This document shows positions 8,904-16,612 of a DNA stretch of 64,000 bases, piece after piece. The stretch's first letter is position 1, and each line of letters starts with the position of its first letter. The DNA comes from Chitinophaga fulva. Its GTDB lineage: Bacteria; Bacteroidota; Bacteroidia; Chitinophagales; Chitinophagaceae. The stretch covers positions 2,230,711 through 2,294,710 of the forward strand of contig NZ_JABBGC010000001.1 in the NCBI RefSeq assembly GCF_012927205.1. The letters are read 5' to 3'. Position numbers and translations under genes: made by a program. The notes under the pieces were generated by a model. That model did not search any database. It was not told where the DNA came from and saw only the letters and a program-made list of their open reading frames with translations.

Positions 8904-10880
8904 ATGAGGCAACTTATTATTATCATAGCCCTGCTGTTGGCAGGTAGTCATTCCTTAATGGCACAGTTCAATACCAGTCGGTTCGGCAATACGGGCGGTG
9001 GTGGCGGCTCCAGTAAAATGCAGCGCGACACAATGCACCACCATGAAGAGCCGGACACCCTTACATTGACTTACCGCTACCTCGGTGAGCCGACGGATTT
9101 TACCATCGACTCGTCTGTGGCGGACTTCAATATCGACTTCCTGAAAGTGCCGGCCAACTATATGACGCTGGGCAACAGCGGCGCTGCAGCCCGTAATATC
9201 ATCTTTACACCGTTGATGAAACCCGGATTTGACGCCGGTTTTCATGCGTACGATATCTATGGCTACAGCCACGCCAATGCCAGGTTCTATAATACCAACC
9301 GCCCTTATTCCGAACTGAACTACCTCGTAGGCAGCAAACAGGAACAGGTGATTGGCGTAACCCATACCCAGAACCGTACGGACCGTTTTAATTTTGCCTT
9401 CGACTACCGTAAGGTAAACGCACCCGGTTACTACCGTACGCAAACCACCAACCACGATACCTACCGGCTCACCGCCCGCTACCAGAGTAAGAACAAGCGA
9501 GCCAATACTTATCTCAGCTTTTACTATAACAAACTGAATGGCGGCGAAAACGGCGGTATCAAAAGCGATACCTTTCTGGCGAATAAAGACTACAAAAATC
9601 GCCAGGGTATTGATGTAAACCTCGGTAACCAGGAAACGACCCAATATGCTTTCTTCGGTACCAAAATACCCGTGAAATCACAGTACCAGGAAACAGGGCT
9701 GTTGATCCAGCAGCAGTACGACTGGGGCCGCGGGGATAGCATTCACATCAACGACTCAACGGACTATTACCGCTACCGGCCTATCTTCCGGGTGCAGTAC
9801 ACTTTCAACTTCCAGAATAATAATTACCAGTTCATCGACAATAGCCAGGATACTTTTTTCTACACCAAACATTATGGGTTTGACTTCATCGCGGGTGATA
9901 CTATCCAGGCCAAACATCAGTGGAAAACGATATCCAATGACCTGTCGCTGATACAGTTCCCGGTACTGGGCAATCTGGGGCACTTTATTAATCTCGGCGC
10001 CCGTTTTGAAAGTATTACCGGTACTTTTCTCGATGCAGACATTAACTTCACCAACCTTGCGCTGCATGGGGAATACCGCAACAAAACCCGGAACAAACAA
10101 TGGGATTTCTCCGCCCGTGGCGAGTTTTATGTGGTAGGGCAGAATATCGGGGATTACAGTATTTACGGTAGTTTACGCCGTCATATCAATGACCTGCTAG
10201 GCGACGTGAAGTTGTCTGTCAGCAACGTAAACCGGGAACCGTCTTACGTATACAAGTTTTTTAACAGCAACCGCGATACCTGGTACAACAGCACTACCGC
10301 CAAGGAAAATACCACCCAGCTGCAGTTTGCGGCCGAAAATCCAAAACTGAAATACAGCCTGGCGGTGAATTATTTCCTGTTTACCAACTATACGTATTTC
10401 CGGGATTACTACCACAGTGCACAGGCACCTAACCTGTTTAACCTGTTGCAGGTGGTGTTTAGCAAGAAATTCACCATTCGTCCGTTCTCCTGGTATGCAG
10501 AAGTTGCTTTCCAGCAGCGCCATGGCGAAGGCCCGCTGAACGTGCCGGCTATCTGGACACGTCACCGCTTTGCGTTTGAGAAACTGTTGTATCGCAACCT
10601 GAACCTGATGACAGGGCTGGAGTTCCGCTACAATACCTCTTATAACGCTGACGACTACTCTCCGTTGCTCGGACAGTTTGTTTACCAGAACACGACCAGC
10701 GTGAAATACAACGCACCGGACATCGCTGCGTTTGCCCATTTCCGTATTAAATCTTTCTCCGCATTTGTGCGTGCAGAAAATCTGAATGTGTTCTTTACCC
10801 AGAACAATCATTCCGCTCCGCTGTATCCCTACAATAACTTCGATTTCCGACTGGGATTGCGTTGGTGGTTTATTAACTAA
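8904..10880 (+). CDS. Putative outer-membrane porin (Porin_10-like)
   Basis: A signal peptide (residues about 1-20, ending LMAQ) precedes a Gly/Ser-rich stretch. About 600 residues follow that are rich in alternating aromatic and polar beta-strand segments (for example RFNFAFDYRKVNAPGYYR). The protein ends in an aromatic terminus, RWWFIN, typical of a final barrel strand. Architecture and length match the Bacteroidota putative porin family. It probably forms an outer-membrane beta-barrel; the solute is unknown. Its position 18 bases after punA might hint at nucleoside uptake, but that is inference. Confidence 0.72.
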   Translation: MRQLIIIIALLLAGSHSLMAQFNTSRFGNTGGGGGSSKMQRDTMHHHEEPDTLTLTYRYLGEPTDFTIDSSVADFNIDFLKVPANYMTLGNSGAAARNIIFTPLMKPGFDAGFHAYDIYGYSHANARFYNTNRPYSELNYLVGSKQEQVIGVTHTQNRTDRFNFAFDYRKVNAPGYYRTQTTNHDTYRLTARYQSKNKRANTYLSFYYNKLNGGENGGIKSDTFLANKDYKNRQGIDVNLGNQETTQYAFFGTKIPVKSQYQETGLLIQQQYDWGRGDSIHINDSTDYYRYRPIFRVQYTFNFQNNNYQFIDNSQDTFFYTKHYGFDFIAGDTIQAKHQWKTISNDLSLIQFPVLGNLGHFINLGARFESITGTFLDADINFTNLALHGEYRNKTRNKQWDFSARGEFYVVGQNIGDYSIYGSLRRHINDLLGDVKLSVSNVNREPSYVYKFFNSNRDTWYNSTTAKENTTQLQFAAENPKLKYSLAVNYFLFTNYTYFRDYYHSAQAPNLFNLLQVVFSKKFTIRPFSWYAEVAFQQRHGEGPLNVPAIWTRHRFAFEKLLYRNLNLMTGLEFRYNTSYNADDYSPLLGQFVYQNTTSVKYNAPDIAAFAHFRIKSFSAFVRAENLNVFFTQNNHSAPLYPYNNFDFRLGLRWWFIN

Positions 10881-10897
10881 TCAGTCAACTAATCGTG

Positions 10898-10933
10898 CTG
10901 CATCTTGTATCTTCATAGAGATACAAGATGCAG
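10898..10933. terminator. Perfect hairpin after the porin gene
   Basis: CTGCATCTTGTATCT (10898-10912) and AGATACAAGATGCAG (10919-10933) are perfect 15-bp arms around a 6-base loop, 18 bases after the porin stop. No strong T-run follows, so it may act as an mRNA 3' stabiliser or as a weak terminator. Confidence 0.6.
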
Positions 10934-10979
10934 ATAAATGCCCTATATTGATAACAGTTTTAACCCGTAACCTATATTT

Positions 10980-12005
10980 ATGAAACGTGTCCTATTGGCT
11001 ATTGCGTTCCAGTTTTTTATTGTATTAACTGTTGCAGCCCAACAACCCATCGAGTATGGTCCTGTTCAGATTTTTGGCAATAACGAAGGTGCTGCCGTGA
11101 TTTATTCCGGCAATGGCTGGCAACCAGTAACCCGTACAAACTACGATTATCCCGAAGCGTTATTTGACCAACCGATACCTGCTGGCTGGGTACGGGAATA
11201 TTATATTGGCGTAAAAAAAGGAGATAACTTTCCACATTGCGGCTCCGTTCAGTTGCGGTTCTGGTTTCAATGGGGAAAAGCGGCAGGGCATCAATTTGAA
11301 ATCACTACATCCTGGGGAGTTCCGGGAGAAAGCAGGTATCAATGGAGAAGAGTGCCAACTGTGACTGACCAGATAGCACTGGCTCATCCTCTGGACAATG
11401 TTGGCTATTGGCGGCTGGAGGCAAGAATAGCCGGCTGTACAGATTATCCGAAACCGACCTATCGTCAGTATATTCAGGGCGTTTATGTAAAGGCTGTTGA
11501 CCGGCCTGCTGCTGCATCTGCGGCCATTCCTGTCGTTTTAAATACAGACCCTGTGGCGGCAGTGATTCCACGTTATATCGTAGGAGGCATTGATTCTCCC
11601 ATTAGTATTGACGATCTCAATGGAAATGTTGGCATCGGCACCATGTATCCTAAGTCCAAACTAGCCGTCAACGGTGATATTTTCGCCAAAAGAGTAAGAG
11701 TTACCCAAAACGCTGCTGACTGGCCTGATTATGTATTTCATCCTGCATATCAACTCCTTTCACTGGACAGTACCGCTGCTTTCATCAACGCCAACCGCCA
11801 CCTGCCGGGCATACCTTCTGCGCAGCAAATAAACGAGAATGGACTAGACCTTGGAGAAATGAACCGCTTGTTGCTACAAAAAGTGGAGGAGCTTACTTTA
11901 CATATGATTGAAGCGCAGGCAGAGAACAAAGCCCTGAAAGCAAGGGTAGAGCAGCTGGAAAAAGGGCAGGCATCTCCCGAAAAACAAAAAAGCAAAAAAC
12001 GCTAA
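10980..12005 (+). CDS. Secreted protein with tail-fibre-like coiled-coil C-terminus
   Basis: It has a signal peptide (about residues 1-21, ending VAAQ). The N-terminal half (residues 25-180) is a beta-rich domain without a recognised family. The region VNGDIFAKRV followed by DYVFHPAYQLLSLD, the phrase HLPGIPSA and LDLGEMNRLLLQKVEELTLH is the C-terminal module often annotated as tail-fibre-like in Bacteroidota cell-surface proteins. It ends in a predicted coiled coil rich in Lys/Glu (residues about 295-341). No phage genes surround it, so I regard it as a host envelope or secreted structural protein. Function unknown. Confidence 0.6.
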   Translation: MKRVLLAIAFQFFIVLTVAAQQPIEYGPVQIFGNNEGAAVIYSGNGWQPVTRTNYDYPEALFDQPIPAGWVREYYIGVKKGDNFPHCGSVQLRFWFQWGKAAGHQFEITTSWGVPGESRYQWRRVPTVTDQIALAHPLDNVGYWRLEARIAGCTDYPKPTYRQYIQGVYVKAVDRPAAASAAIPVVLNTDPVAAVIPRYIVGGIDSPISIDDLNGNVGIGTMYPKSKLAVNGDIFAKRVRVTQNAADWPDYVFHPAYQLLSLDSTAAFINANRHLPGIPSAQQINENGLDLGEMNRLLLQKVEELTLHMIEAQAENKALKARVEQLEKGQASPEKQKSKKR

Positions 12006-12073
12006 CTGAATGTTAAAATAGCCGGCGCATCCGGAAATTGATAACCGTCATCGTGAAAAACAATTTATTGTAG

Positions 12074-12081
12074 TAAATTTG
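12074..12081 (+). promoter_or_regulatory. -7 element (TAAATTTG) upstream of the HYC_CC_PP gene
   Basis: TAAATTTG fits TAnnTTTG but ends only 8 bases before the ATG at 12090. If it is used, the transcript would be nearly leaderless. No clear -33 element is seen. Confidence 0.3.
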
Positions 12082-12089
12082 TACTTCAC

Positions 12090-12482
12090 ATGAAACGTTT
12101 TTTCGCCATATTTTTTGCTATCCTGTACACGCTGTTGACCAGCGGGTTCACGGTTAACGTGCATTACTGCATGGGCAAACTGGCGTCCGTAAAGCTGCAA
12201 GGCGTCCCTGAGGACCAATGCAAAAAGTGCGGCCGGCCGGTAAAAAGTATGGATTGTTGTAAAAACGAGGTGAAATTCTGCAAGGTGACCACCTCGCATG
12301 AGGCCGCCAAAGTCTTGCAGCAGGATGCGCCGACGACTATTGACCTGCAGTTACCGGTAAAAATCCTGCACACCCCTTCATTATCTTCCTTACGGCTGCC
12401 CCCAAGCAGCTATCCGCATGAACCACCGGATATAGGCGCTACGACGTCCGTTTTCCTTCGTAATTGTGTTTTCCTGATCTGA
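12090..12482 (+). CDS. HYC_CC_PP-family small secreted protein
   Basis: A 130-residue protein with a hydrophobic N-terminal signal or anchor (residues about 3-22) and the diagnostic spaced motifs H25-Y-C27, C44/C47, the pair C56-C57 and a proline pair in the second half (LPPSSYP). This pattern names the HYC_CC_PP family of Bacteroidota. The many Cys and His residues suggest metal or thiol chemistry in the envelope, but no reaction is known. It opens a run of four or five genes with metal-binding character (12090-14557). Its stop overlaps the leader of the HMA gene, whose ATG lies about 80 bases further on. Confidence 0.75.
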   Translation: MKRFFAIFFAILYTLLTSGFTVNVHYCMGKLASVKLQGVPEDQCKKCGRPVKSMDCCKNEVKFCKVTTSHEAAKVLQQDAPTTIDLQLPVKILHTPSLSSLRLPPSSYPHEPPDIGATTSVFLRNCVFLI

Positions 12483-12562
12483 TAACAGCTTCCTGTTACT
12501 GTTTTCCGCTGCGCGGAAAGCTATTGGTATTGCTGTATTACTTAATTTATAAACATCAGATC

Positions 12563-13108
12563 ATGAAAACGTTATCCATTCTTTTACTAGCATTTGGTAT
12601 TTCTTTTGGCGCCCAGGCGCAATATAAAAAAGCCAGTCTGCAGGCTTCCGGCCTCACCTGTGCCATGTGTTCACGCGCTACACTGGAATCTCTCCAGACA
12701 CTGCCGTTTGTGGACAAAATAGACACTGACCTTGACAATACTACTTTTATCCTGCATTTTAAACCGGGAGCTGCTGTAAATATCGATGCCATTAAACAGA
12801 AAGTAGAAGACGCCGGTTTTTCTGTGGGTAAACTGGTAGTGACCGCCAACTTCAGCGATGTTAAGGTACATAACGACACCCACGTGCCTTTTGCGGGCAG
12901 CACGCTGCATTTTATGCATGTGAAAGACCAGGTGCTGAACGGTGATAAAGACATCACGGTGATTGACAAAGATTTTGTTTCTGCCAAACAGTTTAAAAAA
13001 TACGCAACTGAAACCAGTATGCCCTGTTATAAGACAGGGGTAATGGCTGACTGCTGCATTCCGCATGATGCCAAAGCTTCCAAAAGGATTTATCACGTCA
13101 CTATTTAA
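12563..13108 (+). CDS. Periplasmic heavy-metal-associated (HMA) domain protein
   Basis: I chose the ATG at 12563 because it gives a clean signal peptide (MKTLSILLLAFGISFGAQA); the frame stays open about 100 bases further upstream. The mature protein has one HMA fold (residues about 24-95) with the metal motif C33-A-M-C36 in GLTCAMCSR, as in copper chaperones and P-type ATPase N-domains. The C-terminal half (residues 95-181) has further Cys residues (PCYKTG, ADCCIPHDAK) near the end. Probably a periplasmic metal (copper-type) binding or transfer protein. It lies between the HYC_CC_PP gene and a beta-barrel gene, all on the same strand with short gaps. Confidence 0.75.
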   Translation: MKTLSILLLAFGISFGAQAQYKKASLQASGLTCAMCSRATLESLQTLPFVDKIDTDLDNTTFILHFKPGAAVNIDAIKQKVEDAGFSVGKLVVTANFSDVKVHNDTHVPFAGSTLHFMHVKDQVLNGDKDITVIDKDFVSAKQFKKYATETSMPCYKTGVMADCCIPHDAKASKRIYHVTI

Positions 13109-13126
13109 TCCTTACGGTTTCAGTAT

Positions 13127-13981
13127 ATGCGCAAAATTTTAATGATGGCTGCGGCGTTTCTTGCCTTCAGCCAGGCAACAAGAGCCCAGGAATTATACGT
13201 GAACACCGAGCCGGCCAGTAATATGCCGGCCAATTCGCTCGGCATACGGCTTACCAACAAGTTCTTTAAAATGGAACATGATGGCACCACGGGTATGCGG
13301 TTTGAGCCGGAAATCATGTGGGGGGTCAATAAAAAGCTGATGGTGCATGCCATTGGCTACGCGGCCAATATGATGCAATCCTCCATCCGGATGGAAGGTG
13401 GCAGCGTTTACGCTAAATACCGCTTCCTGTCGCTGGACCAGCAGCATGCCCACTTCAGGATGGCTGCCTATGTGAAAGGTTCGGTCATCGACAATCCTTA
13501 TGTGCCGTCCACAGCTGCCACCAAAAAGCCATATGCCAATACGGACCTGGACCTGGAGGGCGCTACTTCCGGGGTGAGTGGTGGTGTCATCGCTACACAA
13601 CTGCTGCATAAGCTGGCGTTGTCAACTACGTTAGGGTATTCCCGTTATATGAACAATGTGAAGGACAATATCCCGGAGGGATTCCCGAAAAATTCCGTAA
13701 ATTATAGCCTGTCCGCAGGATATTTGCTGCTTCCGGTAAGATATAAGAATTTTAATCAGACCAATCTGAACCTGTATGTGGAGCTGTTAGGTAAAACCAA
13801 TACAGACGCTGCAGGCAAAGGTTCTTATCTGGATATCGCACCGGCTGTACAGTTTATTTTCAACAGTACTACCCGGTTGGATCTTTCTTACCGCACGCAG
13901 CTCACAGGAGATATGGCGCGTAATTCATTCAATTCGTTTATGGTACGTATAGAGCACAACATTTTTAACATTAAAAAATAA
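13127..13981 (+). CDS. Putative outer-membrane beta-barrel protein of the metal-linked cluster
   Basis: The signal peptide (about residues 1-20, ATRAQ) is followed by about 264 residues with alternating beta-strand character and many amphipathic segments (VYAKYRFLSLD, SYRTQLTG). The terminal strand is FMVRIEHNIFNIKK. No named family is recognised. It starts 18 bases after the HMA protein and ends 6 bases before the AraC regulator, so it is almost certainly cotranscribed with them. A role in metal efflux or sensing at the outer membrane is inferred from context only. Confidence 0.55.
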   Translation: MRKILMMAAAFLAFSQATRAQELYVNTEPASNMPANSLGIRLTNKFFKMEHDGTTGMRFEPEIMWGVNKKLMVHAIGYAANMMQSSIRMEGGSVYAKYRFLSLDQQHAHFRMAAYVKGSVIDNPYVPSTAATKKPYANTDLDLEGATSGVSGGVIATQLLHKLALSTTLGYSRYMNNVKDNIPEGFPKNSVNYSLSAGYLLLPVRYKNFNQTNLNLYVELLGKTNTDAAGKGSYLDIAPAVQFIFNSTTRLDLSYRTQLTGDMARNSFNSFMVRIEHNIFNIKK

Positions 13982-13987
13982 ACCTGC

Positions 13988-14557
13988 GTGAAAACAGATC
14001 TGTTCATAAAAAATATGGTTTGTCCGCGCTGTATTAAAGTAGTCAAATCAGTGCTGGAAGCGGTACCGCTTACCGTAGCCGACATTCAGCTGGGAAAGGC
14101 CACGGTGGATGGAAAGGTTACTGAACAACAATTGCAGGCAGTTTCAGTTGCTTTGCAGGCGGAAGGCTTTCTACTGATAGACGATAAAAAACAGCAGCTG
14201 GTGGCTGCCATTAAAAATATCGTTGTAGAAACTGTCCACTATTCAGAGTTGGATGACATGAGAGAAAATTTTTCCTCGCTGTTGGCTGGCAAATTGCAAA
14301 AGGATTATCATTACCTGAGCAGCCTTTTTTCTGAAATGGAAGGGGTGACCATCGAGCAGTATATCATTCAACAAAAAATTGAACGGGTAAAAGAACTGCT
14401 GGACTACAACGAGTTGAGTTTGAGTGAAATCAGTTATAAAATGGGGTACAGCAGTGTGGCGCACCTGTCGGCACAGTTCAAAAAAGTGACCGGCCTTACG
14501 CCCAGCCAGTTCAAGCAACTGAAAACGCCCAAGCGTATTCCCCTTGATAAACTATAA
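13988..14557 (+). CDS. AraC-type regulator with CxxC HMA-like N-terminal domain
   Basis: The start is a GTG at 13988, 6 bases after the preceding stop. Residues 1-70 resemble a degenerate HMA domain with the metal/thiol motif C12-P-R-C15 (KNMVCPRCIK). The C-terminus is an AraC/XylS helix-turn-helix (about residues 95-185) with LSLSEISYKMGYSSVAHLS and the usual KKVTGLTPSQFK signature. The arrangement suggests a regulator that senses the metal handled by the adjacent HMA protein. This is inference; the cysteines may instead be redox sensors. A terminator follows at 14594-14625. Confidence 0.8.
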   Translation: MKTDLFIKNMVCPRCIKVVKSVLEAVPLTVADIQLGKATVDGKVTEQQLQAVSVALQAEGFLLIDDKKQQLVAAIKNIVVETVHYSELDDMRENFSSLLAGKLQKDYHYLSSLFSEMEGVTIEQYIIQQKIERVKELLDYNELSLSEISYKMGYSSVAHLSAQFKKVTGLTPSQFKQLKTPKRIPLDKL

Positions 14558-14593
14558 TTGTTAGAAGTTAGTTGTTTTAGTTTTAGTTGAAAA

Positions 14594-14625
14594 GAGAGGC
14601 TACTGCTCACCGTAGCCTCTTCTTT
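14594..14625 (+). terminator. Terminator of the HMA/AraC gene run
   Basis: AGAGGCTAC (14595-14603) pairs with GTAGCCTCT (14612-14620), followed by TCTTT, 37 bases after the AraC-type stop codon. Confidence 0.75.
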
Positions 14626-14639
14626 AAAAATCGTGGGAG

Positions 14640-14711
14640 ATGAAAAAAGTATTATTGTCTGTCTTGAAATTCATACAGTCATTGTTCACCAAAAAAGAGT
14701 GCTGCCGCTAG
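14640..14711 (+). CDS. 23-codon micro-ORF (basic amphipathic peptide ending in CCR)
   Basis: ATG at 14640 to TAG at 14711 encodes a 23-residue peptide that begins MKKVLLSV and ends KKECCR. The middle is amphipathic with Phe/Leu/Ile, and a GGGAG lies directly before the ATG. It sits alone between the terminator at 14594-14625 and the terminator at 14739-14770, so it would be the only coding sequence of a roughly 130-base transcript. The vicinal Cys pair echoes the Cys-rich neighbours. Expression is not shown; it could be chance, or the transcript could be a small RNA. Confidence 0.4.
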   Translation: MKKVLLSVLKFIQSLFTKKECCR

Positions 14712-14738
14712 TGGTGCATTGGTGCCGACAGTCATTGT

Positions 14739-14770
14739 CCCGGAGCTATTGCTCCGGGATTTTTATTTTT
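14739..14770 (+). terminator. Rho-independent terminator after the micro-ORF
   Basis: CCCGGAGC (14739-14746), a TATT loop and GCTCCGGG (14751-14758) are followed by ATTTTTATTTTT. Confidence 0.88.
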
Positions 14771-14810
14771 GGCATGGAAATTATATATCTTTACCCATCG
14801 ATTTTTTCAG

Positions 14811-16484
14811 ATGAAGTACAAGATTTTAATTTTTAGTTTGTTGTGCGGCTCCGGAATGTGTTTGTTGTTAGCCTGTGGACATGGAAAGAAGCACGCAACC
14901 CCCAAAAAGAAACAAATTGTCGCCAACATCCGGCAGCTGGACGAAGTGGTAAAAGAAAGCATTACCGAACGGCTGTCAGCCATTCAGGACAACGATGGTG
15001 TGATGGAAGACAGTCTTCCCGCCTTCCGGCCTCAGGCCCTGCAGGACTTTTACAAGGAAAAGGAAAATGCCAGCCGCTGGTCGAAAGACGGTGTGCCTAA
15101 CGCTGCTGCCGCAACTTTGATAGATGCTATCAAACAGGCGGAAGACGTAGGCCTGCTACCGGCGCATTACCATGAACCGGCGCTGAACACTGCCTGGCAG
15201 CAGCTCAGCAGCGATCCTGCGGCTAAAAAAGATGCCGCTTTATGGGCGAGGATGGACGTGATGCTGACCGACGCCTTTATGAGAATGGCCTCTGACCTGC
15301 GTTTTGGAGCGGCGCCGCGCGACAGCGTGACACTGAAAGCCGACTCCCTGTTCACCGACGCACAGCTGACAGCCAAACTGCATCAGGCGCTGGAACAAGG
15401 AGAGGTGACCTCCCTGCTGCATGACCTTGAACCTACGCATCCGGGTTATGTGGCGCTGAAAGAAGGGATTCGTTCTTTCAAGGAAAAATATGCCGCCTAT
15501 CATTGGGACACGCTGCCCCTGAACTATACAGACACACCCGCTTTCCGGCTGTTAGTAGTTGACCGGCTGGTGCAGAGCGGCCATCTGGACACCACCGGCA
15601 AGGTGATAGACAGTACACTGTTGAAGACAGGCGTAAGAGCCTTCCAGAAGGAGTTCAACATTTATCCGGATGGCGTTCCTGGTAAAAGGACCGTAATGGC
15701 GATGAACCGCTCTACGCACGACTGGGTGATGCAGGCGGCTGTAAACCTTGACCGCTGGCGCAAACTGCCGGATACGCTGCCCAGAACGTATATCATGGTT
15801 AACCTGCCCGGCTATACGTTACAGGTAGTGGACAGTGGAGAGGTAAAACTGGAATCGAGGGTGATTGTAGGTACCCCGCGTACCCGCACGCCTATCCTCA
15901 ATTCCTACATGACCAACTTCATGTTGTATCCTTACTGGCGTGTGCCTTACAGCATAGTGTTTAAAGAAATGCTGCCCGCCATCAAGAAAAATGTTGGTTA
16001 TCTGGCTGCTAAAAACCTGGAGGTGATTGATGCATCCGGTAATGCCGTAGATCCGTCAACGATAGATTGGAGTAAATTGTCCAAAGGGAATTTTCCCTAT
16101 GTGCTGCGGCAAATGGACGGACTGGACAACTCCCTGGGCATTATGAAGTTTAACTTCCGCAATAAATACAGTGTATACCTGCATGATACGAATAACCGCG
16201 GGCTGTTCAAGAACTCCATGCGCGCTATGAGCCATGGTTGTGTGCGGGTGCAGCAGTGGGATAGCCTGGCGCAGTACCTCGTAGCTTCGCCGGATACCAC
16301 TAATCACAAAGGTGACAGTGTCCGGGTATGGATTGAGCGGGAAGAAAAACGGCAGGTAGATCTTACCCGTCGTATCCCGATTTACTTCCGCTATTTTACA
16401 GCAGAAGGCAAAGAAGGCACATTGGTATTTTATGATGATATCTACGGAGAAGATAAAGTGGTGCGTAAACAGATGAAACTGTAG
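14811..16484 (+). CDS. L,D-transpeptidase lipoprotein (YcbB/LdtD type)
   Basis: I chose the ATG at 14811 because it yields a lipoprotein signal ending LLLAC; the frame is open to a TTG inside the preceding terminator. The order is an N-terminal scaffold region, a peptidoglycan-binding repeat (about residues 265-305, VRAFQKEFNIYPDGVPGKRT) and a YkuD catalytic domain (about residues 320-500). The active motif is S-H475-G-C477-V-R-V. Such enzymes form 3-3 cross-links or attach proteins to peptidoglycan on the periplasmic side. 557 residues is usual for this long subfamily. The next gene is convergent, across an 88-bp hairpin. Confidence 0.9.
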   Translation: MKYKILIFSLLCGSGMCLLLACGHGKKHATPKKKQIVANIRQLDEVVKESITERLSAIQDNDGVMEDSLPAFRPQALQDFYKEKENASRWSKDGVPNAAAATLIDAIKQAEDVGLLPAHYHEPALNTAWQQLSSDPAAKKDAALWARMDVMLTDAFMRMASDLRFGAAPRDSVTLKADSLFTDAQLTAKLHQALEQGEVTSLLHDLEPTHPGYVALKEGIRSFKEKYAAYHWDTLPLNYTDTPAFRLLVVDRLVQSGHLDTTGKVIDSTLLKTGVRAFQKEFNIYPDGVPGKRTVMAMNRSTHDWVMQAAVNLDRWRKLPDTLPRTYIMVNLPGYTLQVVDSGEVKLESRVIVGTPRTRTPILNSYMTNFMLYPYWRVPYSIVFKEMLPAIKKNVGYLAAKNLEVIDASGNAVDPSTIDWSKLSKGNFPYVLRQMDGLDNSLGIMKFNFRNKYSVYLHDTNNRGLFKNSMRAMSHGCVRVQQWDSLAQYLVASPDTTNHKGDSVRVWIEREEKRQVDLTRRIPIYFRYFTAEGKEGTLVFYDDIYGEDKVVRKQMKL

Positions 16485-16503
16485 ATTATTTAGTCATTTA
16501 GCT

Positions 16504-16591
16504 ATTTTATTATTTTGATATTAAAAACGCAGCGAAGACCATCTGATATAAGGTGATCTTCGCTGCGTTTTTAATATCAAAATAATAAAAT
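16504..16591. terminator. Very long perfect hairpin between ldt and icd
   Basis: ATTTTATTATTTTGATATTA starting at 16504 continues through AAAACGCAGCGAAGA. It is mirrored exactly by TCTTCGCTGCGTTTTTAATA and the rest of the opposite arm, up to 16591. The arms are about 35 bp perfect and slightly longer with mismatches, around a short loop near 16545. It serves both convergent genes. Confidence 0.85.
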
Positions 16592-16612
16592 GAAAAAATA
16601 ACTAAATGATAG

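Noticed and set aside
10980..12005. Prophage remnant based on the tail-fibre-like C-terminus
   Set aside because: No terminase, capsid, integrase or lysis genes lie nearby, and the protein has a host-type signal peptide.
12464..12562. Upstream extension of the HMA protein frame
   Set aside because: It overlaps the HYC_CC_PP gene and precedes a clean signal peptide at 12563.
14769..14810. Upstream TTG start for the L,D-transpeptidase
   Set aside because: It lies inside the T-run of a terminator and would hide the lipoprotein signal that begins at 14811.
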